Shown here one piece after another: positions 1 to 7,704 of a DNA stretch of 55,326 nucleotides (its first letter is position 1; every line of letters begins with the position of its first letter). The DNA lies in assembly GCA_964574215.1 (NCBI GenBank), contig CAZNLR010000035.1, forward strand, positions 1-55,326, read 5' to 3'. Under the pieces are notes generated by a model. The model saw only the letters and a list, made by a program, of their open reading frames with translations, did not search any database and was not told where the DNA came from. The stretch comes from GCA-2725625 sp964574215 (GTDB lineage: Bacteria; Pseudomonadota; Alphaproteobacteria; Rhodospirillales; UBA2165). The position numbers and the translations under genes are program-made.

Positions 1-103
1 TTGCTAACCATCTGACATTCATAAAGAAAATTCCTTATCTATGTCAGCCCCTTATTCTTTTATAGATATTACTGATATTGCTATTATAGTTTAATTACTT
101 GAT

Positions 104-122
104 TTCTAGTTCAGAACTAGAA
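104..122. promoter_or_regulatory. 19-bp palindrome upstream of mucR, candidate operator
   Basis: Two perfect 9-base arms, TTCTAGTTC and GAACTAGAA, flank a single central A. The site lies 49 bases before the mucR start codon in AT-rich sequence, which is where a promoter-proximal operator would be expected. The 9-mer CAGAACTAG recurs inside a second, weaker inverted repeat at 52890-52908. An autoregulatory site or the target of another HTH dimer is possible; a short hairpin in the transcript is the alternative. Confidence 0.4.
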
Positions 123-171
123 TACGTTGAAATAAATATGTTATTCGGGGAAGTTAAGGGAGAAAAAATTA

Positions 172-603
172 ATGAACGCCGGCTCAAATAATACCATTGA
201 AAAGGAAGAAGTGCTGCGTATGGCGACCGAAATCGTCTCGTCTTACGTCAGCCGCAATCAAACTCCCAGCGCACAATTGCCGGAATTAATCAGTACCGTA
301 TATGAGTCCCTGAACAATATTAGTTCACCCAATCTATTGGCCGAAAATAAGCAAAAACCGGCGGTCGCCATTCGCCGTTCTATTACGCCGGATTTTATTA
401 TTTGCCTGGAAGACGGCCAGAAATTGAAAATGTTAAAGCGCTATCTCCGAACCAATTACGATATGACCCCGGAGGAATACCGGACGAAGTGGAACCTGCC
501 CCACGACTACCCGATGGTCGCGCCGAATTACGCGAAAAAGAGATCCGAATTTGCAAAAAATATCGGGCTTGGTAAAACCGGTAAAAGATCACGCACAAAA
601 TAA
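172..603 (+). CDS. mucR: MucR/Ros family transcriptional regulator, degenerate zinc finger
   Basis: A 143-residue protein of the MucR/Ros family, global regulators of Alphaproteobacteria that control exopolysaccharide, motility and cell-cycle genes by binding AT-rich DNA. The family core is at residues 74-108, including C78-L-E-D-G, the LKMLKRYL helix and the MTPEEYRTKWNLP motif. Residue C78 is present, but the second zinc cysteine is D81, and the two histidines are replaced by Y91 and by N95/Y96. Zinc-independent MucR relatives are known (the Ml proteins of Mesorhizobium), so the protein may still be functional. The start is supported by GGGAGA about 10 bases upstream. The basic tail (KRSRTK) could contact DNA. 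Upstream sequence 1-171 is AT-rich with the 104-122 palindrome and no other gene. Confidence 0.88.
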   Translation: MNAGSNNTIEKEEVLRMATEIVSSYVSRNQTPSAQLPELISTVYESLNNISSPNLLAENKQKPAVAIRRSITPDFIICLEDGQKLKMLKRYLRTNYDMTPEEYRTKWNLPHDYPMVAPNYAKKRSEFAKNIGLGKTGKRSRTK

Positions 604-678
604 AATTTGTAATTGACGAATTGGCAAAACTCATGCCCATTGACTATTCAATGAAGAAAACGTCATGGGGGATGGCCG

Positions 679-2235
679 ATGAGTACAGTTCGCGTCGAAG
701 GACCGCCGGATTTCCCGGAACTTGTATTTTCGGATAATTTCAATGTAGCGGTGCCTTTTATTGACCGTCATTTGGACGAAGGCCGCGCCGACAAAGTCGC
801 CATTTACACCGCCGAAGAAGAAGTCACCTACCGCCAGCTGGCCGAAAACGTCAATAAATGGGGGAATGCTCTCTCGGGCCTTGGCCTTGACGCCGGTGAC
901 AGAACACTGATGGTGGTTAAGGATTGCCCGGAATTTTATTATCTGTTCTGGGGTGCCGTTAAGACCGGCATCATTCCCGTTCCCCTTAACACCCTGCTCC
1001 GCGCCAAGGATTTCGCTTTTATCATCGAGGATTCGGGATGTCGCGCGGTTATCTATTCGCCGGAGTTCGCTGAAGAAGTAGAAGCGGCTTTAAATCAGGT
1101 TTCGAGCCAACCCGATCACATTTCCAAAGTAGAAGGCATTGCCGATCTGGCCCAACCGGCGCCGGCAGAACTAACGGCGATCGATGCCACGGCCATGTCG
1201 GAATGTTTCTGGCTGTATTCTTCGGGAACCACCGGAGAGCCCAAAGGCGTTGTTCATGTTCACCGGGATATCGTCGCTACCTGTGAGCTTTACGCCGTCA
1301 GGGTATTGGGCGAGGCTGAGGAGGACACCTGGTTTTCCGTGCCGAAACTGTTTTTCGCCTATGGCCTCGGCTGCGGCATGACGTTCCCGCTCTGGGTCGG
1401 CGGATCGGCGGTTTTGGATGCCAGGCGTCCCACTCCGGAGACGGTGACGGAAATGTTCCGCCGCTTCAAGCCGACAATATTCGCCGGTGTCCCGACATTT
1501 TACGCCGCTTGGCTGGCTGACCCCGATCTCAAAAAAGAGGACGTCTCTTCGATCCGCCGCTGCATCTCGGGCGGTGAGGCCCTGCCCACCGATTTGCAAG
1601 CGCAATGGGGCAAGCTTTGCGAGGTACCGATTTGCGACGGCATCGGGTCGACCGAAGCGCTGCACATTTACATCTCCAATAAGATTGACGATGTCCGCCC
1701 CCTGTCCAGCGGCAAGGTCGTGCCCGGCTATGAACTGAGAATTGCCGACGATGAGGGCAACGATGTTCCGGTTGGTGAACAGGGTCGGCTGTTGCTCAAA
1801 GGCCCCTCGGTGACGGAGATTTACTGGAACAACCCGGAGAAAACCGCCAACACCATCGTCGGCGGTTGGCTCGATTCAGGCGACACCTATTACCGGGACG
1901 AGGATAATTATTTTTATTACAGCGGCCGCAACGACGACATGCTCAAAGTCGGCGGCATTTGGGTTTCACCTTTCGAGATCGAATCGGCGCTGATCGAGCA
2001 TGCGAAAGTTTTGGAGGCCGCCGTGGTGGGCAGAGACGATGACAAAGGTCTGGTAAAACCGGAAGCCTGGGTCGTTTTGAAAGAAGGCACCGAGCAATCT
2101 GATGATCTCGCCGAGGAAATCCGTGAACAATGCAAAAACAATTTGGCGCCTTACAAATATCCTCGCTGGATTAATTTTACCGATGAACTGCCCAAAACGG
2201 CTACCGGTAAAATTCAGCGTTTCAAATTGCGGTGA
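679..2235 (+). CDS. Benzoate-CoA ligase family acyl-CoA synthetase
   Basis: A 518-residue adenylate-forming enzyme of the ANL superfamily. It activates a carboxylic acid with ATP and joins it to coenzyme A. The phosphate-binding motif SSGTTGEPKG is at residues 181-190, followed by VHVHRD. The motif GWLDSGD lies about two-thirds along, and the C-terminal catalytic lysine is K511 in PKTATGKIQR. Overall similarity is closest to the benzoate / 4-hydroxybenzoate-CoA ligase family, and the length fits. No aromatic degradation genes lie nearby, so the natural acid is unknown and a short or branched acid is also possible. The start has a GGGGGATGG ribosome-binding region about 8 bases upstream. It is followed after 29 bases by recQ, but no functional link is apparent. 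Confidence 0.82.
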   Translation: MSTVRVEGPPDFPELVFSDNFNVAVPFIDRHLDEGRADKVAIYTAEEEVTYRQLAENVNKWGNALSGLGLDAGDRTLMVVKDCPEFYYLFWGAVKTGIIPVPLNTLLRAKDFAFIIEDSGCRAVIYSPEFAEEVEAALNQVSSQPDHISKVEGIADLAQPAPAELTAIDATAMSECFWLYSSGTTGEPKGVVHVHRDIVATCELYAVRVLGEAEEDTWFSVPKLFFAYGLGCGMTFPLWVGGSAVLDARRPTPETVTEMFRRFKPTIFAGVPTFYAAWLADPDLKKEDVSSIRRCISGGEALPTDLQAQWGKLCEVPICDGIGSTEALHIYISNKIDDVRPLSSGKVVPGYELRIADDEGNDVPVGEQGRLLLKGPSVTEIYWNNPEKTANTIVGGWLDSGDTYYRDEDNYFYYSGRNDDMLKVGGIWVSPFEIESALIEHAKVLEAAVVGRDDDKGLVKPEAWVVLKEGTEQSDDLAEEIREQCKNNLAPYKYPRWINFTDELPKTATGKIQRFKLR

Positions 2236-2264
2236 GTCCCGTTGACCGGCGTTATGTTCAGTAA

Positions 2265-4112
2265 ATGTCTCCTCTAACCGACCAGTATTCTCTGGATGAC
2301 GCCCGGCAGGTGCTGCAAACCGTATTCGGGTTCGACGATTTTCGCCACGCCCAGGCCGATGTGGTCGATGCCTTATTGCGCGGCGAACACGCCTTGGCGG
2401 TTATGCCAACGGGCGCCGGGAAATCAATGTGCTTTCAAATTCCCGCCATCCTCAATTCCCAAGGATTAGCGATCGTCGTTTCGCCGCTGGTCGCCTTGAT
2501 GGAGGATCAGGTGGCGGCCCTGAAATTGAATGACGTGGCCGCGGAGACCATCAACTCGTCCCATGACTGGGATAGCAATGCCGCGGCCTGGCGGCGAGTC
2601 GCCGCCGGCGATGTCAGACTGCTCTATCTTTCCCCCGAACGCCTTATGGACGAGCGTATGCTGTCGGCGCTTAAAAAATTGCCGGTCGGGCTGATTGCCG
2701 TCGATGAAGCCCATTGTATTTCTCGCTGGGGTCCCTCCTTTCGTCCCGAATACGAAATGCTGTCCCAATTGCGAAATCATTTTCCAGACGTTCCCATAAC
2801 GGCGCTGACAGCGACAGCGGACCAGGCGACGCGAAACGATATTACCGATCGACTGTTTTCAAAAAATGGCCGTGTCATCGTTTCCGGTTTCGATCGACCG
2901 AACATCCGCATTTTGGTCGCCATGCGTACTTCTTGGAAAAAGCAGATGCTCGATTACGTGCAAGCCCGATCGGGGCAAAGCGGTATCGTCTACTGCCTGT
3001 CGCGCAAACAAACGGAAGAAGCCGCCACCTATCTGGCCGAAAACGGTGTGGCGGCTCTGCCCTATCACGCCGGCATGGAAAAATCCGACCGGTCGGTCCA
3101 TCAGGATGCCTTTATGACCAGAACCGGTGTCGTCATTGTCGCCACCATCGCATTCGGGATGGGAATTGATAAGTCCGACGTTCGATTTGTCTTCCACACC
3201 AACCTGCCGGGCAACGTGGAGGCTTATTACCAGGAGATCGGCCGCGCCGGACGCGACGGCGAACCGGCGGAAACGTTAATGCTTTACGGGTTGGACGATA
3301 TCAGAATGCGCCGCCTGTTTATCGATCAGGAGACCGGTGGCGAAGATCACAAAAGACGGGAGCACAAACGGCTCGATGCCTTGATCGCATTTTGCGAATC
3401 GCCGTCCTGCCGGCGCCACGCGCTGCTCGATTACTTTGGCGACGAAGTCAGCATTGAAGATAATTGCGGCAACTGTGATGTTTGCCTCGATCCTCCGGAA
3501 TTGACCGACGGCAGAATTGTCGGCGGCGATATCGTTGCCGCTGTTCGCTTAACCGGCCAACGCTTCGGCGCGGCACATCTCATCGATGTGCTGCGGGGCG
3601 CCGACAACGAAAAAATCCGGAAGTTCGGCCATCAGGAACTGTCGTGCCATGGCACGGGCAAAGATTTTGGTAAGGACGACTTGCGTGCCATCATCCGGCA
3701 AATGGTCGCCGTTGGTTTGCTGCAATTGGACATCCAAGGCCATGGCGGGTTGAGCGTCACCCCCAAAGGAAACAATTTCATCGATGGTGAAGTCGATTTC
3801 AACTATCGGAAAATTCCAAGTGGAAGAACACGGACAAAGACCAAGAAAAAAGAGAAAAGTGCAATCGATTTATCGCAAACGGACACCCCTCTATTTGATG
3901 CGCTTAAGGAACGCCGGTTGGCGCTTGCTCGTCAGCAAGGCGTTCCGGCCTATGTGATATTCCCGGACAAGACACTGATCGATATGGCCAGCCGCAAACC
4001 TCTGACCAAGAATGAGTTCGCCAGGGTGCACGGTGTGGGCGACGCCAAACTCAAAAAATTCGCCGATCCTTTTTTGCAGACAATCACCGATTATTTAGAT
4101 CAATCCGGTTGA
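2265..4112 (+). CDS. recQ: ATP-dependent DNA helicase RecQ
   Basis: A 615-residue superfamily 2 helicase that unwinds DNA 3' to 5' during recombination and fork repair. It has Walker A GAGKS at residues 50-54, DEAH at 147-150, the motif VI region QEIGRAGRDG, a RecQ zinc-binding segment with CESPSC and CGNCDVC, a winged-helix segment and a C-terminal HRDC domain (about 525-605). The aromatic-rich loop after DEAH reads SRWGPSFRPEY, whereas the canonical loop is SQWGHDFRPEY. The histidine and aspartate that couple DNA binding to ATP hydrolysis in E. coli RecQ are thus Pro157 and Ser158. Length is normal. The gene converges on the small gene ending at 4136. Confidence 0.95.
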   Translation: MSPLTDQYSLDDARQVLQTVFGFDDFRHAQADVVDALLRGEHALAVMPTGAGKSMCFQIPAILNSQGLAIVVSPLVALMEDQVAALKLNDVAAETINSSHDWDSNAAAWRRVAAGDVRLLYLSPERLMDERMLSALKKLPVGLIAVDEAHCISRWGPSFRPEYEMLSQLRNHFPDVPITALTATADQATRNDITDRLFSKNGRVIVSGFDRPNIRILVAMRTSWKKQMLDYVQARSGQSGIVYCLSRKQTEEAATYLAENGVAALPYHAGMEKSDRSVHQDAFMTRTGVVIVATIAFGMGIDKSDVRFVFHTNLPGNVEAYYQEIGRAGRDGEPAETLMLYGLDDIRMRRLFIDQETGGEDHKRREHKRLDALIAFCESPSCRRHALLDYFGDEVSIEDNCGNCDVCLDPPELTDGRIVGGDIVAAVRLTGQRFGAAHLIDVLRGADNEKIRKFGHQELSCHGTGKDFGKDDLRAIIRQMVAVGLLQLDIQGHGGLSVTPKGNNFIDGEVDFNYRKIPSGRTRTKTKKKEKSAIDLSQTDTPLFDALKERRLALARQQGVPAYVIFPDKTLIDMASRKPLTKNEFARVHGVGDAKLKKFADPFLQTITDYLDQSG

Positions 4113-4135
4113 TCGATATACGGTGGCGAACATCC

Positions 4136-4378
4136 TTAGTATAAATTTTCGTCCTTCGCCGCCGAGGCCGATTGTTCTTCCTTTAATCGCTTGCCGATCA
4201 CATATTTCAGTTTCTGAATGGCCGTACGTTCCAATGCCTTTCGCCCCGCCTTCCGGTCGCCAACCATTGATATTTCCGTATTGGTAATCGGATCGACGGC
4301 CACGACTTTGACGAAATTTCCCTGGGTGGAAAATTCGAAAAGGACTTCACCAAGCTGAACGTCTTTTTTTACCATCAA
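4136..4378 (-). CDS. Small conserved hypothetical protein (DUF6898-like)
   Basis: An 80-residue basic protein without signal peptide or membrane segment. The N-terminal half reads like a small beta domain (GEVLFEFSTQGNFVKVVAVD, then PITNTEISMVG). The C-terminal half is a helical, lysine-rich segment (ALERTAIQKLKYVIGKRLKE). I recall this pattern from an uncharacterised family in Rhodospirillales annotated DUF6898, but I cannot confirm the assignment. It is convergent with recQ and divergent from metY, whose leader region it shares. Function is unknown. Confidence 0.6.
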   Translation of the reverse strand: MMVKKDVQLGEVLFEFSTQGNFVKVVAVDPITNTEISMVGDRKAGRKALERTAIQKLKYVIGKRLKEEQSASAAKDENLY

Positions 4379-4424
4379 TTTGCAGCGAATATTTGTATTA
4401 AAGCCTCAATGTACAGATCACGTG

Positions 4425-4465
4425 CTTGACACACGACCAGCCCTCGTGGTCATTACTTGGTCAAG
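4425..4465. promoter_or_regulatory. Nested inverted repeats in the metY leader region
   Basis: Outer arms CTTGAC (4425-4430) and GTCAAG (4460-4465) enclose two mutually exclusive inner stems: CACGA/TCGTG (4432-4436 with 4444-4448) and GACCA/TGGTC (4435-4439 with 4447-4451). The block is about 120 bases before metY in the 208-base divergent gap. Overlapping alternative stems could mean a structured leader or an operator array. It does not match the SAM-II riboswitch pattern known from alphaproteobacterial met genes. TTGACA at 4426-4431 could serve as a -35 element, but I see no convincing -10 at the right distance. Confidence 0.3.
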
Positions 4466-4586
4466 ATATGATAACAACAATAAACTATTACAATTTATTA
4501 AAACCGGGGACAAAAAACTTTCGGCGATTCCGCAAGTTTACTCTCCTTTTTGTTTAGACGATTAACCTTTAAGACAGGGGGCACAA

Positions 4587-5879
4587 ATGAGCGCCAATTA
4601 TACCAATCCAGAAACTGTCGTACTTCACACCGGCCATCGCAGCGATGACGTAACCGGGGCCGTTGCCGTGCCGATCTACCAAACGACATCATATCAATTC
4701 AACGACACCCAACATGCCGAAAACCTCTTCGCCCTCAAGGAACTGGGCAATATATATACGCGCATCATGAACCCCACCCAGGATACGTTGGAACAACGGG
4801 TTGCCGCCCTCGAAGGCGGCGTGGCTGGTTTGGCGCTGTCTTCCGGACAAGCTGCCTCGATGTTCGCCGTGATGAACGTGTGCCGCGCCGGAGACAACTT
4901 TGTGTCTTCCACGGATTTGTATGGCGGCACCTGGAATTTGTTCGCCAACACCATGAAGGATTTCGGGGTTGAGTGCCGTTTCGTCGATCCCGCCGACCCT
5001 GAAGCTTTTCGGGCGGCGACCGATGATAAAACCCGCTGCTACTATGCCGAGACCCTACCCAACCCCAAACTCAACGTATTCCCCATCAAGGAAGTCGCCG
5101 ATATCGGACGTGAAATCGGTGTACCGTTGATCATGGATAACACCGCAGCACCGGTTCTTTGCCGGCCGCTGGATCATGGCGCTGCCGTGGTCATGTATTC
5201 GACCACTAAATATATCGGCGGCCACGGCAACTCCATCGGCGGTTTGCTGGTCGATGGTGGTAATTTTGATTGGGAAGCCCACGGTGACCGCTTCCCCACT
5301 TTGAACGAACCGGACCCCAGCTATCATGGCGCCGTCTGGACCGAAGCCGTTAAGCCTCTCGGACCGATTGCTTATATTCTTCGCGCCCGGGTTATCCTGC
5401 TGCGCGACGTGGGCGCCGCAACCAGTCCCTACAATGCGTTCCAAACCATTCAAGGATTGGAAACCCTGCCGCTCAGAATGCGGGAACACTGCGCCAATGC
5501 AGAAAAAGTGGTCGACTACCTAACCAAGCATGACAAAATCAACAATGTTATCTTTCCGGGCTTGCAAGACGGCGAAACCCGCCGCCGGGCAGACGCCTAT
5601 ATGAATGGCGGCTACGGGGCACTTGTCGGGTTCGAACTCAAAGACGGTAAAGAAGCCGGTCGCAAGTTCATCGACTCGCTGCAAATGTTCTATCATGTGG
5701 CCAATATCGGTGATGCGCGAAGTCTGGCCATTCATCCGGCGTCGACCACCCATTCCCAGCTGTCGGTGGATGAGCAGGAACAGACCGGCGTGACCGACGG
5801 TTACGTCCGCCTGTCCATCGGGATCGAACATATTGACGATATCATTGCCGATCTCGATCAGGCCCTTGCTCAAGCTTAG
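4587..5879 (+). CDS. metY: O-acetylhomoserine sulfhydrylase (MetY-type)
   Basis: A 430-residue PLP enzyme of the Cys/Met metabolism family, of the longer O-acetylhomoserine aminocarboxypropyltransferase type. It makes homocysteine from O-acetylhomoserine and sulfide in the cytoplasm. The PLP lysine is K208 in STTKYIGGHG, and the cofactor aspartate lies in the segment LIMDNTAAPV (181-190). YTRIMNPTQD (58-67) is the phosphate and substrate loop. Length and the insertion after the PLP lysine separate it from the shorter cystathionine enzyme at 8938. It is preceded by AGGGGGC close to the start codon and by the structured leader at 4425-4465. Acetyl versus succinyl specificity cannot be read with certainty. 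Confidence 0.88.
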   Translation: MSANYTNPETVVLHTGHRSDDVTGAVAVPIYQTTSYQFNDTQHAENLFALKELGNIYTRIMNPTQDTLEQRVAALEGGVAGLALSSGQAASMFAVMNVCRAGDNFVSSTDLYGGTWNLFANTMKDFGVECRFVDPADPEAFRAATDDKTRCYYAETLPNPKLNVFPIKEVADIGREIGVPLIMDNTAAPVLCRPLDHGAAVVMYSTTKYIGGHGNSIGGLLVDGGNFDWEAHGDRFPTLNEPDPSYHGAVWTEAVKPLGPIAYILRARVILLRDVGAATSPYNAFQTIQGLETLPLRMREHCANAEKVVDYLTKHDKINNVIFPGLQDGETRRRADAYMNGGYGALVGFELKDGKEAGRKFIDSLQMFYHVANIGDARSLAIHPASTTHSQLSVDEQEQTGVTDGYVRLSIGIEHIDDIIADLDQALAQA

Positions 5880-5891
5880 GAATTAGCCTAG

Positions 5892-5912
5892 GCATTGACG
5901 CAGGATCAATGC
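5892..5912 (+). promoter_or_regulatory. Inverted repeat in the hemB leader
   Basis: Arms GCATTGA and TCAATGC are separated by 7 bases, starting 34 bases before the hemB start codon and only 12 bases after the metY stop. It could be an RNA stem at the start of the hemB message or an operator. It looks like an FNR half-site pair, but the TTGA/TCAA spacing is 7 rather than 6, so an FNR site is not claimed. Confidence 0.25.
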
Positions 5913-5925
5913 TGTAGAGAGTGCT

Positions 5926-6967
5926 ATGACATCATCTGGGACTGTTTTTGGCCGTTTTCCCGCCAGCCGCATGCGTCGCAACCGGCGCGAGGACTGGACG
6001 CGCCGCCTCGTGGCGGAAAACACCCTGACGCCCAACGATTTTATTTTGCCCATATTCGTCGGCGAAGGAGAAGGCCGCAAAGAAGCCATTTCGTCGATGC
6101 CGGGCGTTCACCGCTATTCGGTCGATGTGCTGGACGAGGTGGTGGGCGAGGCCAAAGATGCCGGTATTCCTGCCGTCGTCATTTNNNNNNNNNNNNNNNN
6201 NNNNNNNNNNNNNNNNNNNNNNNNNNNNNNNNNNNNNNNNNNNNCCGCATGCCCGGGAGGCCTATAATCCCGAAAATCTGGTATGCCGGTCGATAAGTAC
6301 CATCGCCCAAGCGCATCCGGAAATCGGCATTATTTGCGATGCAGCACTCGATCCCTTCAACAGCGACGGACATGACGGGCTGGTGGTAGACGGCTATGTG
6401 ATCAATGACGAATCGGTGGAACTGCTGTGCAGACAGTCGATCGTTCAGGCCGAAGCCGGGTGCCACATCATTGCCCCGTCCGACATGATGGACGGCCGCG
6501 TCGCCGCCATTCGCAAAGCCCTCGACGATGCCGGTTTCGACAAAGTAGGCATCATGTCCTATGCGGCCAAGTACGCTTCGGCTTTTTATGGCCCCTTCCG
6601 TGACGCCATCGGATCCAAAGGGGCGCTTAAAGGCGATAAGAAAACCTATCAAATGGATCCGGCCAATACCGACGAAGCCATACGACAGGTGGCCCAGGAT
6701 ATCGATGAAGGGGCCGACATGATAATGATCAAACCCGGTCTGCCGTATCTGGATATTGTCAGGCGGGTAAAAGAGACGTTCGCCATGCCGACCTTCGCTT
6801 ATCAGGTCAGCGGGGAATACGCCATGCTGAAAGGCGCCGCCAATAACGGCTGGCTGGACAATGATAAAGTCGTGCTGGAAAGCCTGATGGCGTTCAAACG
6901 CGCCGGCGCCGACGGCATTCTGACCTATATGGCCGTCGAAGCCTCCCGCCTGCTAAAAAAAGGCTAG
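5926..6967 (+). CDS. hemB: Delta-aminolevulinic acid dehydratase (porphobilinogen synthase), interrupted by a sequence gap
   Basis: HemB joins two 5-aminolevulinate molecules to porphobilinogen in tetrapyrrole synthesis. The N-terminal part (RRNRREDWTRRLVAEN, then ILPIFVGEGE) is read in one frame up to 6184. After the N run the protein resumes in another frame at REAYNPENLVCRS. The active-site lysines lie in SYAAKYASAFYGPF and in MIMIKPGLPYLDIV. Only about 10 residues are normally found between the two halves, so the 60 Ns overstate the gap. A true missing length of 2 modulo 3, near 29 or 32 bases, would restore one frame and a protein of about 336 residues. The gene is therefore probably intact in the organism. 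The start has GAGAG just upstream. Confidence 0.93.
6185..6244. other. Assembly gap (60 N) inside hemB
   Basis: Sixty undetermined bases. The reading frame of hemB does not continue across the gap at this nominal size, so the N count is a placeholder rather than a measured length. Confidence 0.97.
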
Positions 6968-6973
6968 TTCGTT

Positions 6974-7465
6974 TTAAATCTTGGATTTCTTAGACCGCAG
7001 AAGCTGTTCGATATCGAGAACGATCATCAAATCTGATTCCAATTGAAAAATGGAAATGGCAAATTCACGCCATTGCGGATCCAAAGTGCCGGGCACTTTT
7101 TCACTGGCGTCGGGTGTCAGAGCCAGAACTTCACCGATATCGTCGACGATTAGCGTGTAAAGCTCGTTATCATTTTCAACCGTCACGCCCATATTATCAT
7201 CCGTTGCTTCCTGTGGCGGCAGACCCAAGCGGATGCGGACATCGATAACGGTAACGATGCGTCCCCGCAAATTGATCGATCCTCTGACTTCAGGCGGCGC
7301 CAGAGGCACGAACGCAATGTCCTCCGGTTTCAAAATATCCTGAACGTGCAGAACGGGAACACCAAAAAGCTGTCCGTCGATCCGGAAGGTGACGAATTCG
7401 TCCTTATCTGCTTCGTGGATAACATCCAGTTCGCGACCCTGGTCGACAATGGCTACTTCGTTCAT
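6974..7465 (-). CDS. cheW: Chemotaxis coupling protein CheW
   Basis: A 163-residue CheW-domain protein. CheW links transmembrane chemoreceptors to the histidine kinase CheA. Recognisable segments are FVTFRIDGQLFGVPVLHVQD (about 25-44), the conserved RGSINLRGRIVTVIDVRIRL (61-80) and the C-terminal LMIVLDIEQLL. No other che genes are adjacent, so this is a stand-alone cheW whose partner CheA is elsewhere. It converges on hemB with only 6 bases between the stop codons. The genes motA/motB 3 kb away fit a motile cell. Confidence 0.92.
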   Translation of the reverse strand: MNEVAIVDQGRELDVIHEADKDEFVTFRIDGQLFGVPVLHVQDILKPEDIAFVPLAPPEVRGSINLRGRIVTVIDVRIRLGLPPQEATDDNMGVTVENDNELYTLIVDDIGEVLALTPDASEKVPGTLDPQWREFAISIFQLESDLMIVLDIEQLLRSKKSKI

Positions 7466-7704
7466 CGGTTTTCTCCAACCTTAGAAATCGGTGTCAGCTT
7501 GTTGGGCGATAGAAAGAAAATTCTCTTCTATCAATGGGATATCGTGTTAAACCGCGCTAATAACAAGACTTTTTTTAAAAATTTGTGTGAAAAATACATT
7601 TTTTTCGCTGTTGCCGGGCGGAAAATGGTAATTTTCCAATGTTTTCAATCTGATACATTCGAAAATCACCTGACAAATTTGGTGCGCGAACGGTATGATA
7701 TGAA

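Noticed and set aside
4379..4586. SAM-II or other known SAM riboswitch before metY
   Set aside because: The conserved stem-loop and GCTAAA-type tail of SAM-II could not be found; only unexplained nested repeats are reported.
5892..5912. FNR operator upstream of hemB
   Set aside because: The TTGA and TCAA half-sites are 7 bases apart instead of 6, so the geometry is wrong for FNR.
7084..7101. Palindrome AAAGTGCC/GGCACTTT resembling the era-recO hairpin
   Set aside because: It lies inside cheW and encodes EKVPGTL, which fits the conserved CheW sequence, so the likeness to the REP-like element is probably chance.
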